A stretch of DNA of 43,979 bases from CAYJAY01 sp964370715 (lineage in GTDB: Bacteria > Bacillota > Clostridia > Oscillospirales > Ruminococcaceae), in contig CAYJKJ010000019.1 in assembly GCA_964370715.1 (NCBI GenBank), positions 1 to 43,979 on the forward strand, read 5' to 3'. Position numbers and translations under genes: made by a program. The notes beneath the pieces were generated by a model. That model had not been told where the DNA came from and searched no databases. It saw only the letters and a program-made list of their open reading frames with translations. Of the stretch, positions 1 to 7,835 are shown one piece after another. Each line of letters begins with the position of its first letter. Positions within the stretch are counted from its first letter, which is position 1.

Positions 1-1451
1 AGGTCTACTTTGGTTGTAAATCCGCTTGCACCAACATAAGCATCTAAAAGGGTTGAGGTTGGGGTTATCATTGCCACCTGCGAAAGTCCGTGTGCCAATG
101 TATTGCCACCTATTGCGGATAAAACGATGTCATCACTATTCAGCGTAACCGATCCAATAACGCCATATCCTGCGGTATTTGTCGTTCCGCCGCTTGCGTT
201 GCCACCATTTGCGGTTAGTTTTGAGCTACCGTTTAGCGTAACCGATCCAATAACACCATGCCCTCCGGTGCTTGTAGTTCCAGCTGCGCCGGTTGCGTTG
301 CCGCCCGTTGCGGTTAGTTTCGAGGTGTGGTTTAGCGTAACCGATCCGAGAACACCACTCCCTGCGCTGTTTGCCGTTCCGTCGCCGCCCGTTGCATTAA
401 TTGTTGAACCGTTTTCTAAAATCAATTTCCCGCTAGTCATAACAATTCCGCCTTGAGGAGATTTGCCTGCTCCGCCCTTTGCGGTTGTTATTGTTGTGTT
501 ATCAAGGGTGAGCGTTGTGCCGTGGAGATATATGCCGTATCCTGCTTTACCGGTACCTGCTGTGTCGCCACCCGTGGCGCTTTTGATTGTGCAATTAACT
601 AACGTTAAGTCACGGAGGAAATTTAATCCGCTACCGCCATCGTCGACACTACTTGTTCCGGTGTCACCCCCACTTACGGTCATTGTTGTGTCAGATATAT
701 TATCTGAAGAACTACCTGGATCCCCAATATAAAGTCCGGCGCCGCCGGCGCCGCCGACGCCGACGCCCTTGTCGTTGCTGTTGCCGTCGCCGCCCGTTGC
801 GTTAATCTCAGCGTTTTTAATATCAATTTCCCCACCATTATTAACAAAAATTCCGTGACCGCCAGCTCTTTTATCGGTATCAATGTCAGTTGTTCCGCCT
901 TTTGCCGTGACAGTAGCGTTATAAATTTTTAGGCTACCGCAGGAAATTCCTTTTCTTCCGATAACGGCATCTGATGTTCCGCCGGTTGCCGTTATGGTGG
1001 CTTTATTAATAGTTAAAGCTTGATTAGCCGATTCACTTGAAGTGGAACTTAAGCCAATATAAATTCCGTCTTGAGGATGAGCCCCTGTTGCCGTTAGGCT
1101 GCCACTGCCTTGAATTGTAGTAGCTCCCATTACATGAAGCGCACCGTTCACTGTGTTTGCTACGGTGTTTGTGCTAGTAATAGTGTTTGTTCCGACAAGC
1201 TCTATCGTTATGTCGCCGTTTATTTTTACATAGTCTGTTATTGTTGCGTTTGTGAGGGTTAGGGTGTTTGTGGTGACGTTATAACTCATATTTGCCGGCA
1301 AAGAGGCTGTCAAAATATAATCAGTACCACCTATTGTTATTTGTGTTGCATTCACCGCAAACGCCTTTGGCGACATAGCAATCACCGCAAGCACCGCCAT
1401 CGCTGTAAACGACAGAACCCCCGATATAATCTTGTTTTTCATTTTATTCAT
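1..1451 (-). CDS. Secreted repeat-rich surface protein, beta-helix-like (3' end outside window)
   Basis: Open frame of 483 codons running off the left edge, so the C-terminus is missing. It starts at an ATG preceded by GGGGAAAG. Residues 1-32 form a signal peptide (basic start, hydrophobic core, cleavage after AFA). The mature part has an N-terminal beta-rich stretch (TNTLTLTNATI, GDITIELVGTNTI) and then many short Gly/Thr/Ser/Asn units with the consensus GSVTLN-x-SSKLTATGGNA. Near nt 140, 235 and 334 these recur every 31-33 residues. Such units are typical of secreted right-handed beta-helix or carbohydrate-binding-like surface proteins of Clostridia. Adhesion or glycan binding is inferred only. 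No catalytic motif is seen and the anchor would lie outside the window. A broken DUF2442 gene lies directly upstream, and the best promoter lies upstream of that remnant. Confidence 0.8.
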   Translation of the reverse strand, partial: MNKMKNKIISGVLSFTAMAVLAVIAMSPKAFAVNATQITIGGTDYILTASLPANMSYNVTTNTLTLTNATITDYVKINGDITIELVGTNTITSTNTVANTVNGALHVMGATTIQGSGSLTATGAHPQDGIYIGLSSTSSESANQALTINKATITATGGTSDAVIGRKGISCGSLKIYNATVTAKGGTTDIDTDKRAGGHGIFVNNGGEIDIKNAEINATGGDGNSNDKGVGVGGAGGAGLYIGDPGSSSDNISDTTMTVSGGDTGTSSVDDGGSGLNFLRDLTLVNCTIKSATGGDTAGTGKAGYGIYLHGTTLTLDNTTITTAKGGAGKSPQGGIVMTSGKLILENGSTINATGGDGTANSAGSGVLGSVTLNHTSKLTATGGNATGAAGTTSTGGHGVIGSVTLNGSSKLTANGGNASGGTTNTAGYGVIGSVTLNSDDIVLSAIGGNTLAHGLSQVAMITPTSTLLDAYVGASGFTTKVD

Positions 1452-1469
1452 AACACTTTCCCCACTCTT

Positions 1470-1661
1470 TTACTGTATAATTACGCTATTGTAGTATAGT
1501 TCATCGGGGCAAATATCCTGCCCATGTAACCATTCAACACTTAAATTCGCCGGTTTCACCGTGTTGAACAGAGCCTTGTTTTTAAGTTCTTCAAACGGTT
1601 TGAAATTAAGATAAGGCTTAACGCCGAACAATCGTTTTTCTTCTATTTGTATTCTATAATC
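1470..1661 (-). pseudogene. DUF2442 protein remnant, 5' truncated
   Basis: A 63-codon open frame follows an in-frame TAG and has no ATG. Its product matches the C-terminal two thirds of DUF2442 proteins as I know them: a KPYL-like segment, then PFEELKNKALFNTV, then SVEWLHGQDICPDELY. The usual N-terminal strand (a V-x-PL-x-DY-like start) is absent. The only in-frame near-start is a TTG at 1629-1631 with a poor ribosome site. DUF2442 proteins are small and often sit beside DUF4160 proteins in toxin-antitoxin-like pairs, but no partner is visible here. The stop lies 18 bases before the ATG of the downstream surface protein. I read it as a gene fragment now serving as leader sequence. Residual translation from the TTG cannot be excluded. 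Confidence 0.6.
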
Positions 1662-1667
1662 CTATTA

Positions 1668-1696
1668 ATTATAATACAAAATTTAGGGAATTGCAA
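1668..1696 (-). promoter_or_regulatory. Sigma-A-type promoter (TTGCAA-N17-TATAAT)
   Basis: On the minus strand TTGCAA (1691-1696) and TATAAT (1668-1673) are separated by 17 bases. Transcription would begin near 1660, at the edge of the DUF2442 remnant, about 210 bases before the surface-protein ATG. This is the best promoter visible for that gene. Confidence 0.6.
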
Positions 1697-1698
1697 TT

Positions 1699-1722
1699 AA
1701 AACGAAAAAAATATTTCGTTTT
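1699..1722. terminator. A/T-flanked hairpin, possible terminator
   Basis: AAAACGAAA (1699-1707) pairs with TTTCGTTTT (1714-1722), followed by Ts on the plus strand and preceded by As. It lies between the VanZ-like gene and the promoter for the next gene, so it probably ends the VanZ-like transcript. The stem is A/T-rich and weak. The rest of 1723-1815 shows no gene. Confidence 0.4.
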
Positions 1723-1815
1723 TTAACGATTAATAAGAATTTGCATAGCACCCCATAAAGCAAAGCCCAATAGTTTTTTATCGTTCTAAATAATTTAACC
1801 TAAACCGCTAGCATT

Positions 1816-2394
1816 TTAAAACCTCTTTTTAATAAAAAGCTTTTGCGTCATTGTTAAAACTAAATACCCTGTTCCCGCTCCCAACACATTAAAAATAACG
1901 TCATCAATATCGCTTATTCCGCTCGTGAACAGCCATTGCAAAATCTCTATCGATATCGAAACAAAGGCAGAAAGGGCTAATATATTTTTCAAGCTGTTAA
2001 ATCTTTGTTTGAAAAACGGAGCTAACACGCCAAGAGGAAAAAACCAAACGATGTTTCCTAAAGCGTTGTATATAAACGACCATGTCCCCGACATCGCCGT
2101 TATAATCGTCGTTTTAAATGGCACAGGTTGAACGCTTGAAAACGAAAGGTCGGGTTTTGAAAAATCCAAAAAATGCCCAAAATCTCGTATGACGGTTATC
2201 TGTATAAGCGCCGCAAGATAGCAGATGAAAGCTAGGTTTTTCGCAAAACTAAGCTTGTCGAATTTTTGTCCTTTTTGGGTCGTTATAAAAAGATATAACC
2301 CAAAATACAAAACCCCAACAACAACGGCAAACAAAAACGCCCTCGCCGAAAAAAACAAAATACTGTTAATCGAAATAATATCACCCATTTTCAT
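1816..2394 (-). CDS. VanZ family membrane protein
   Basis: About 192 residues with four to five hydrophobic helices. The family signature is present: a central N-x-LGNIVWFFPLG segment, an SIEILQWLF helix, then SDIDDVIFNVLGAGTGY near the C-terminus. VanZ-like proteins are integral membrane proteins named after the teicoplanin-resistance accessory protein, and most have no established biochemical role. An in-frame TTG at 2406 could extend the protein by four residues. I prefer the ATG ending at 2394, although no strong ribosome site precedes either. No van cluster is nearby, so a role in antibiotic resistance should not be assumed. Confidence 0.8.
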   Translation of the reverse strand: MKMGDIISINSILFFSARAFLFAVVVGVLYFGLYLFITTQKGQKFDKLSFAKNLAFICYLAALIQITVIRDFGHFLDFSKPDLSFSSVQPVPFKTTIITAMSGTWSFIYNALGNIVWFFPLGVLAPFFKQRFNSLKNILALSAFVSISIEILQWLFTSGISDIDDVIFNVLGAGTGYLVLTMTQKLFIKKRF

Positions 2395-2456
2395 AATCTT
2401 TGCCAAAAACGAAGTTTTTAATTAAAGACAAATAACAATCAAAAAATCAACGCATC

Positions 2457-2540
2457 GTAGGGAACGCATTGTATGCGTTACGCCATTTTATATATGTGCG
2501 ATAATTTCGGGGTTCGGAATGCATACAATGCATTCCCTAC
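2457..2540. repeat. Imperfect inverted repeat element, about 84 bp
   Basis: Arms of about 25 bases (2457-2481 and 2516-2540) are inverted copies with about four differences; both read GTAGGGAA-Y-GCATTGTATGC outward to inward. The 34-base spacer is A/T-rich and non-coding. The form resembles a small non-autonomous palindromic element. No target duplication is evident and there is no second copy in the window. Confidence 0.55.
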
Positions 2541-2556
2541 ACAAAACAAAACCCTC

Positions 2557-2782
2557 GGCGCTTGATGAGAGTCAATCCCCTACACCCAAGCAAATTAATT
2601 CCCGAATCGAACCACTCTCCCAACCAAAACCCACAAATCCAGCTTTTGCTAGTCACCAAAATCTCAAGCGGCAAAAGCGAGCGGGTTCTTAGGGCGTGTG
2701 TCGCCCTAAGTCGTTAAGGGGGGGGGGTGTTAGGGGGCGGTCACCGGGGGTTAGTCGAAAAACCCACACACGCCCCCTAACA
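2557..2782. repeat. Dispersed multi-hairpin intergenic repeat, copy A
   Basis: Bases 2557-2719 match 43818-43979 at the right end of the window, almost identically from about 2666 onward. The segment holds three successive foldbacks. GCTTTTGC (2642-2649) pairs with GCAAAAGC (2671-2678). A perfect 9-bp stem CTTAGGGCG/CGCCCTAAG (2688-2696/2702-2710) has a five-base loop. After a run of ten Gs, a perfect 12-bp stem TGTTAGGGGGCG/CGCCCCCTAACA (2728-2739/2771-2782) encloses a nested GGGTT/AACCC stem. No frame is coding. The function is unknown. Confidence 0.7.
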
Positions 2783-2793
2783 TCAATAGATTC

Positions 2794-2838
2794 AAGGCGC
2801 TTGATGGAATCCAACACCCCACACAAAGCCAATTAATT
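2794..2838. repeat. Partial third copy of the intergenic repeat
   Basis: The sequence from GGCGCTTGATG through AATTAATT resembles the first 45 or so bases of copy A (2557-2602), with about a quarter of positions changed. It ends on the stop codon of the next minus-strand gene, so the repeat reaches the 3' end of that gene. Confidence 0.5.
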
Positions 2839-3507
2839 TTTAAACATCCCCATCAAAAACGACTTCCCTTTTGCAATAACGTTTTGTCCGTCTTGATCCT
2901 GTTGTTTCGCCGTTTGTTGTGTCTCGCCTTTATCTAATCCCACATCACCGCCGTTGTCGCCGGTTTTTATAGCATTTTTTGATTCTTTCGAAATCTTCTT
3001 TTTAAGAGCTTCGATCTCGCTTTTGGATTGTTCAAGCTGTGTCGCCATAGTCGCTATAGCTTTTTGGCTGTCCCCTTGAATTTCAAGAATTGCTTGGTTC
3101 GCCTGTTTGCGCTCAAGCTTTAAAACTTCAGATTTATAACTCGATCTCCTTATAACCTCAAACATAATCCCAAGCAACACGCCAACCCCGGTTATAACCG
3201 CCATAACGATATCAGAAAAATAAAGTATGCTATAGCCTATATTATATGTATGTATAAACGCCACCGACACCACCGCAACCGTTGCGAAAAAAAGCAACGA
3301 GCTTGCGAAAAAACTTGCTTTAAATAACATAAACAGCAACGATACAACAACTACCGGTATACAATAGTATAGATACATCGATCCACTTATGAAATTTTCG
3401 TTGATTATGTAAAGCGATAACAACGCCACACAAAACAAAGTGACAAAAAACAGCCCTACCTTTGAACGACGTTTTTTATATTTTTGATTTTTATAACTTT
3501 CTGTCAT
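2833..3507 (-). CDS. Polytopic membrane protein with cytoplasmic coiled coil, unknown function
   Basis: 224 residues. A basic N-terminus (KKRRSK) precedes about four hydrophobic helices between residues 17 and 118. A charged, heptad-like stretch follows (about 125-172, rich in Lys, Glu and Gln), then a Gly/Asp/Gln-rich low-complexity linker and a short amphipathic tail (SFLMGMFKN). AAGAAGGG supports the ATG. I do not recognise the family. The architecture suggests a membrane-anchored scaffold or sensor with a cytosolic coiled-coil tail, which is inference from shape only. Its stop codon lies in a fragment of the dispersed repeat. Confidence 0.7.
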   Translation of the reverse strand: MTESYKNQKYKKRRSKVGLFFVTLFCVALLSLYIINENFISGSMYLYYCIPVVVVSLLFMLFKASFFASSLLFFATVAVVSVAFIHTYNIGYSILYFSDIVMAVITGVGVLLGIMFEVIRRSSYKSEVLKLERKQANQAILEIQGDSQKAIATMATQLEQSKSEIEALKKKISKESKNAIKTGDNGGDVGLDKGETQQTAKQQDQDGQNVIAKGKSFLMGMFKN

Positions 3508-3606
3508 TTTTATTATCCCTTCTTTGTTTCGGTTTTGTGCCGATAACCCAACACCAACCGAATAAACTAAACGTTTTGTTGTTAAAACAATCTTTTTTAA
3601 AATCGT

Positions 3607-4647
3607 CTATGCCTTAAATTTTTGAGCCGCTTGTTTTATCTTTTCAACCGCAAATATGCAGTCTTGCTTTGAAACATCGTTGTTTGTAACCATTCGGTAG
3701 ATGCCAGAATGTCCGCCCGTTATCTTTATGCCATTTTCAAACATAAATGTTTCGATGTTTCTATCATAACATTCTCCAAGGTTTGATTTGAAAAAAACAA
3801 TGTTAATGTCAACGCTTTGTTCAAAAACCTCAATGCCCTCTATAGTTGCAAGTTGTTCTGCTAAAAATTTAGCGTTGTCGTGGTCGTCTTGAAGGCGTGT
3901 AACCATCTTTGTCAATGCTATTTCTCCCGCCGCCGCTAGCACTCCGACCTGGCGCAGGCCTCCGCCCAAAACTTTGCGGTATCTTTTAGCGGTGTTGATA
4001 AACTCGTTAGACCCGATAAGTATCGAACCTATCGGAGCGCAAAGACCTTTTGAAAGGCAGAATGTAACGGTGTCGCAATACTTTGCAATCTCTTTAACAT
4101 CGACCCCCAAGGACACAGCCGCATTAAAAAGCCTCGCACCGTCGAGATGCACAGGGATGTTGTTTTGTTTTGCTGTTTCATACACCTGTTTCATAACCGA
4201 CAACGGGGTCACAACTCCGTTTGAATATGCATTTTCAAGGCATATAAGCCCTGTTTTTGCAACGTGGAGATCGCTATCATCCGCTATTAATTGTTCAACC
4301 GATTTTGGATCAATTATTCCGTTTTTAGTTGTCGCAACCGAAAGTGAAACGCCCGACAAAACCGCATATGCCCCCGCTTCATGCGACATGATGTGGCATT
4401 GGTCGCCAACTATAACCGCCTCGCCTCGCCTCGTGTGCGACATAATAGCGCATTGGTTCCCTTGAGTTCCGGACGACATAAAAAGCCCCGCTTCTTTGCC
4501 AACAATCTTCGCCGCTAGCTGTTGAAGCTTGTTGACGGTTGGGTCATCGCCAAAAACATCGTCGCCAACTTCGGCTTTTGCCATAGCTTGGCGCATCTCC
4601 TCGGTAGGTTTTGTTACGGTGTCGCTCCTAAAATCAATATATTTCAT
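3607..4647 (-). CDS. ltaE: Low-specificity L-threonine aldolase
   Basis: 346 residues, full length for the family. It is a fold-type I PLP enzyme that splits L-threonine or allo-threonine to glycine and acetaldehyde in the cytosol. Visible marks are the N-terminal DFRSDTVTKPT, GDDVFGDDPTVN (about 28-39), HLDGAR (167-172), which carries the cofactor-binding Asp, and the Schiff-base lysine K200 in CLSKGL. GGAAGGAAA precedes the ATG. It follows a glycosyltransferase gene on the same strand by 27 bases, so co-transcription is possible without a functional link. It is one of several amino-acid enzymes in the window. Confidence 0.93.
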   Translation of the reverse strand: MKYIDFRSDTVTKPTEEMRQAMAKAEVGDDVFGDDPTVNKLQQLAAKIVGKEAGLFMSSGTQGNQCAIMSHTRRGEAVIVGDQCHIMSHEAGAYAVLSGVSLSVATTKNGIIDPKSVEQLIADDSDLHVAKTGLICLENAYSNGVVTPLSVMKQVYETAKQNNIPVHLDGARLFNAAVSLGVDVKEIAKYCDTVTFCLSKGLCAPIGSILIGSNEFINTAKRYRKVLGGGLRQVGVLAAAGEIALTKMVTRLQDDHDNAKFLAEQLATIEGIEVFEQSVDINIVFFKSNLGECYDRNIETFMFENGIKITGGHSGIYRMVTNNDVSKQDCIFAVEKIKQAAQKFKA

Positions 4648-4674
4648 AAAAAATAATTTCCTTCCAAAATTTTT

Positions 4675-6291
4675 CTAGTAGGCTGTTTTTATAACTGAAT
4701 ATCCTTGATAGTTGTTAAATGTGCAAAGCTCTCTATAAACATAATCAAACTCGGAGTTTGCAACGATATAGTTGGAACGGCTAGAAAGTTTTCCTTCGCT
4801 TGGAAGCTCCAACATATCTATATAATTATACCGCTCATCATACGGCAAAAAATTTGAATAACCCTCTTTTTCGGTAGGTTGTCCCATAAAATATTTTGAA
4901 TCGATATCGAAATAAAACATCGTTAAAATCTCGGTTGTTTGGCTGTCCTCTGAGTTTGCCCATATTTGGTTTGTTATATAAACTCTATCAACAAACTGAT
5001 CTTTTTTAGAGATCTGCAAAACTCTTGCGAAATCGGAAAAGAAAACCTCGTCTATTAAATGAGCGTGTTTATCGAAATAATATGAATTAAAGTTAACAAA
5101 CGATACAACGACCGCAACAGCAAAAACTACCGCCAACGGTTTGATATATCTAGCCAACATACAAACGCCAAACGCTATAAAAAATGCCATCGGATACCAA
5201 AAAATATTAAGCCTGTTAACGTTAACGTTATAGGTTATAATCCCCGACAAAAGCCCAACAACGGCGAAGATTAATAATATTGCAAACGCCCTGTTTTGTT
5301 TAACTTTTTTTGAACAATGGAAAATCCCCAAAAGCATGAGCGGAGTTGAAAAAAGATAGAACCTTCCGAAACCTTCTATCGAGTTAATCGGTGTATCGTG
5401 GGACTGCAAAAACGCTGTATGGAACAACGATTTTAGGTTTTCGAAAAACATCGAAACAACATCATCCGAGAAAAACAATATATCCTTGCTTCTTCTCGAT
5501 TCATAAAATCTTTCGATAGTCATAAACGGAAGATATATTGTGTCGAGTTCAAACGCATTGATAAACATACACGCAATAAACGGCAACGATATAACAAGAT
5601 ATATAATTGCGCAAACAACAATTTGTTTCAATGTAGCATATTTATACTTAATGTAATAGAACGAAAAGCCTAGCAACATAAATGGCACGGTGTATATTGC
5701 TATTGCATATGCATACATCGATATAGCGAAAATAACCGCCGCAACATAGAGATATCGTTTTTTCTCGGCGCCAAGATAGAGCGCATAACACGCAAACAAA
5801 AGAAAATGCGGAAAAAGGTTGCAGTCTATCGACCAACGACTTTGCATGATATGCCAAGGGCTTAAACTTAAAACAAACAACACCAAAAGCGCTATCCACC
5901 TACCAAAGGCTTTATAGCTAAAGCGAAACGCTATATAAAGCGCCAACAAACTTGTTATTAAAAGCGGAAGGCGAACAGCGTATATGTTGTAGCCGATAAC
6001 TTTTATAAACGGAACCATTATATAGGAAAGCAAAACGCTCATCTGGCTCACTCCCTGCCCGGTGAAATGAACCGGGAAAAGCGTTCCGAAGCGATCGGTT
6101 CCATAGTCTAACAGCGCCTTAGCATCGACCGCCGCCATCGCCTCGTCTTGATTAATTCCAAAAGGAAACACGCCAAATTCATACAACCTAGCCGCAAGAG
6201 CAGTTATAACTACCATTAACAGCAAAATGTAGTATAGATAATTGTTGTTGATTAATTTTTCAAAAGGTTTGTTTATTTTATTAAGGGTCAT
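4675..6291 (-). CDS. GT-C-like membrane glycosyltransferase (GT39/ArnT-like)
   Basis: 538 residues from the ATG preceded by GGAGGGG. The frame extends 29 codons upstream without a good ribosome site, so I reject the longer form. About ten to twelve transmembrane helices. The first periplasm-facing loop carries GINQDEA, the acidic motif position typical of GT-C enzymes that use polyprenyl-phosphate sugars, and an RWSIDCN segment lies further in. These features fit the PMT/ArnT superfamily, which transfers sugars to proteins or glycans outside the membrane. Donor and acceptor are unknown. It lies 20 bases downstream of another polytopic protein of similar type, so the two are probably one operon. 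Confidence 0.75.
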   Translation of the reverse strand: MTLNKINKPFEKLINNNYLYYILLLMVVITALAARLYEFGVFPFGINQDEAMAAVDAKALLDYGTDRFGTLFPVHFTGQGVSQMSVLLSYIMVPFIKVIGYNIYAVRLPLLITSLLALYIAFRFSYKAFGRWIALLVLFVLSLSPWHIMQSRWSIDCNLFPHFLLFACYALYLGAEKKRYLYVAAVIFAISMYAYAIAIYTVPFMLLGFSFYYIKYKYATLKQIVVCAIIYLVISLPFIACMFINAFELDTIYLPFMTIERFYESRRSKDILFFSDDVVSMFFENLKSLFHTAFLQSHDTPINSIEGFGRFYLFSTPLMLLGIFHCSKKVKQNRAFAILLIFAVVGLLSGIITYNVNVNRLNIFWYPMAFFIAFGVCMLARYIKPLAVVFAVAVVVSFVNFNSYYFDKHAHLIDEVFFSDFARVLQISKKDQFVDRVYITNQIWANSEDSQTTEILTMFYFDIDSKYFMGQPTEKEGYSNFLPYDERYNYIDMLELPSEGKLSSRSNYIVANSEFDYVYRELCTFNNYQGYSVIKTAY

Positions 6292-6311
6292 GTCCCCTCC
6301 AAACTGTGTTA

Positions 6312-7754
6312 TTAGTTTAGTTTTGAAATAACAAGGATGTTTAAAAGATAAACGAACGCCGGAATAAGCGCTATACATATATTGATAAAAGCTCTTAAAT
6401 ATACCAATTGTTTAATTTCTTTTTGGTCGCAAACCTCAACATCTTGTAGCATTTTGCGCCTTGGAAAGTTTATTATAAGAATAGCAATAAAACAAGCCGC
6501 AAAAGCGCTTAGCAATGTGATAGCGAAATAGTTGTAGTTTTCTTGCCCAACAAGATAAGCAAAAAAAGTTGTTGTATCGAAATACACCGTTTGTCCCTCG
6601 ATCCACCTTAATCCAAAACGAGCGGCGTTATCGGTTCCGAAAACGGGAGGCGAGAATATCATTTGCGACAACACGAGCGAGGCCGAACCTATCATCTCGG
6701 CTAGAATATTAAGCTTTTGAAAACGGGTTCTTCGCAAAATTAATAGCGTGAGATATGGAGTTACTAGCACGCTCCAATAGGTATGAAGCCTTGAAAAGAC
6801 TATAAAACTTGCGAAAACGGCAAGACAAACATATATCGTTATATAGTTGTTAAACTCCGTTTCGTCCGGCTTAAGTTTATAAGCATAGCAAAATATAGCG
6901 ATAATTATATACGCCATTATAAACATCGAACCTGCGCCATCGTTAATCGGCAATACGTTATAGGTTATAATTAAGAAAAATCGGCTTTGAGACACTCTTT
7001 CGGGATCGAGTATTTGAAACAAAACAACATCTGTTAAGATAAACGGGAGCAGCACCAAAAAAGCATCCCTCAAAAAAAGCAGTATCTTTTTTTGGCGCAA
7101 CAGCCATAACGGAATAAATATAAAAAGCGCAAATAATTTGAAAAGACAAGCTATCATAAAAAATATCATAGCTTTTTTGTTGTCGTTTAAGATATAGTAT
7201 CTAAGCGCTAGCATGGTGAACGCTATACCGCCGATATCTATCTGCGCTGTATACACAGTTGATGAAACAAGAAAAAGCGAAGAGCAAAACACAAACACGG
7301 CAAAGTATTTTTGTTCGATTGTCATTTTAAAACAGTCTAGCAGTTTATAAAAACTACAAACCGCAAAGCCTAACAACAACATTATAACAAATTTCGACCA
7401 CATAAGTGCCGGAAAAGAATTTCTAAGGTATTCTTCTCCACCTCTTAAGAACAATGTTGGAATGTTCAACACCGCAAGAAGTATATAAACAAAGATGTTA
7501 TAAGGAGCTTCTGAGCTGGGTTTCCCCTCAATATACATATGTTCCGCCGAGGAATAAAACTTTGCTAGCCCTCCGACACCCTCTTCAAAGAGGATATCCC
7601 AGAACTTCAAGCTATGTTCTGTTATTAAAACAAGATCGTAATAATATCCCGAAAAAAAGACTAAGACAAGACCCAAAAACAGTAGAACAAATGCTGTTTT
7701 GTTAGGAATTTGTTTTAGTCTTGAAGTAAGATTTTTGGAAAAAGACGTAACCAT
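6312..7754 (-). CDS. Polytopic membrane protein, probable GT-C-like glycosyltransferase
   Basis: 480 residues with about eleven hydrophobic helices. An N-terminal helix is followed by a large extracytoplasmic loop (about 40-85) with EHSLKFWDILFEEG and the AEHMYIEGKPSSEAPYN region, where GT-C enzymes keep acidic residues. AAAGGTGA supports the ATG. The pattern of loop, short hydrophilic hairpins and a PLW-x-LRQKK cytoplasmic turn resembles mannosyltransferase-type membrane proteins, but no catalytic motif is certain. It directly precedes the 538-residue glycosyltransferase and follows the bactofilin/M23 pair, suggesting surface glycan assembly. It could be a non-enzymatic membrane protein. Confidence 0.6.
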   Translation of the reverse strand: MVTSFSKNLTSRLKQIPNKTAFVLLFLGLVLVFFSGYYYDLVLITEHSLKFWDILFEEGVGGLAKFYSSAEHMYIEGKPSSEAPYNIFVYILLAVLNIPTLFLRGGEEYLRNSFPALMWSKFVIMLLLGFAVCSFYKLLDCFKMTIEQKYFAVFVFCSSLFLVSSTVYTAQIDIGGIAFTMLALRYYILNDNKKAMIFFMIACLFKLFALFIFIPLWLLRQKKILLFLRDAFLVLLPFILTDVVLFQILDPERVSQSRFFLIITYNVLPINDGAGSMFIMAYIIIAIFCYAYKLKPDETEFNNYITIYVCLAVFASFIVFSRLHTYWSVLVTPYLTLLILRRTRFQKLNILAEMIGSASLVLSQMIFSPPVFGTDNAARFGLRWIEGQTVYFDTTTFFAYLVGQENYNYFAITLLSAFAACFIAILIINFPRRKMLQDVEVCDQKEIKQLVYLRAFINICIALIPAFVYLLNILVISKLN

Positions 7755-7784
7755 AAAAAATCACCTTTATTTATCACATTATTA

Positions 7785-7822
7785 ATATATCTGCAGGGCA
7801 AAGCTTTGACCTGCAGATATAT
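7785..7822. terminator. 38-bp near-perfect palindrome, probable terminator
   Basis: A 13-base arm (7785-7797, ATATATCTGCAGG) pairs perfectly with 7810-7822. The centre CAAAGCTTTG is itself a palindrome, so the element folds fully apart from one mismatch. It sits between the bactofilin gene and the glycosyltransferase pair. The minus-strand tail is only TTAATAA, so termination may be weak; the plus-strand tail has five Ts. Confidence 0.55.
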
Positions 7823-7835
7823 TTTTATAGTTTAA

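Noticed and set aside
140..345. Regularly spaced near-identical segments resembling a CRISPR or tandem array
   Set aside because: The spacing is 93-99 bases, in-frame, and the repeats encode the GSVTLN unit of the surface protein.
103..732. Two plus-strand open frames rich in Pro, Val and Ala near the left edge
   Set aside because: They are mirror frames of the minus-strand surface protein, whose signal peptide and repeats fit the opposite strand.
2557..2782. Retron or other reverse-transcriptase-linked RNA
   Set aside because: Structured repeats alone do not show this; no reverse transcriptase gene lies in the window.
3974..4465. Plus-strand frame of 163 residues inside threonine aldolase
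   Set aside because: The minus-strand enzyme has all active-site motifs over the same bases.
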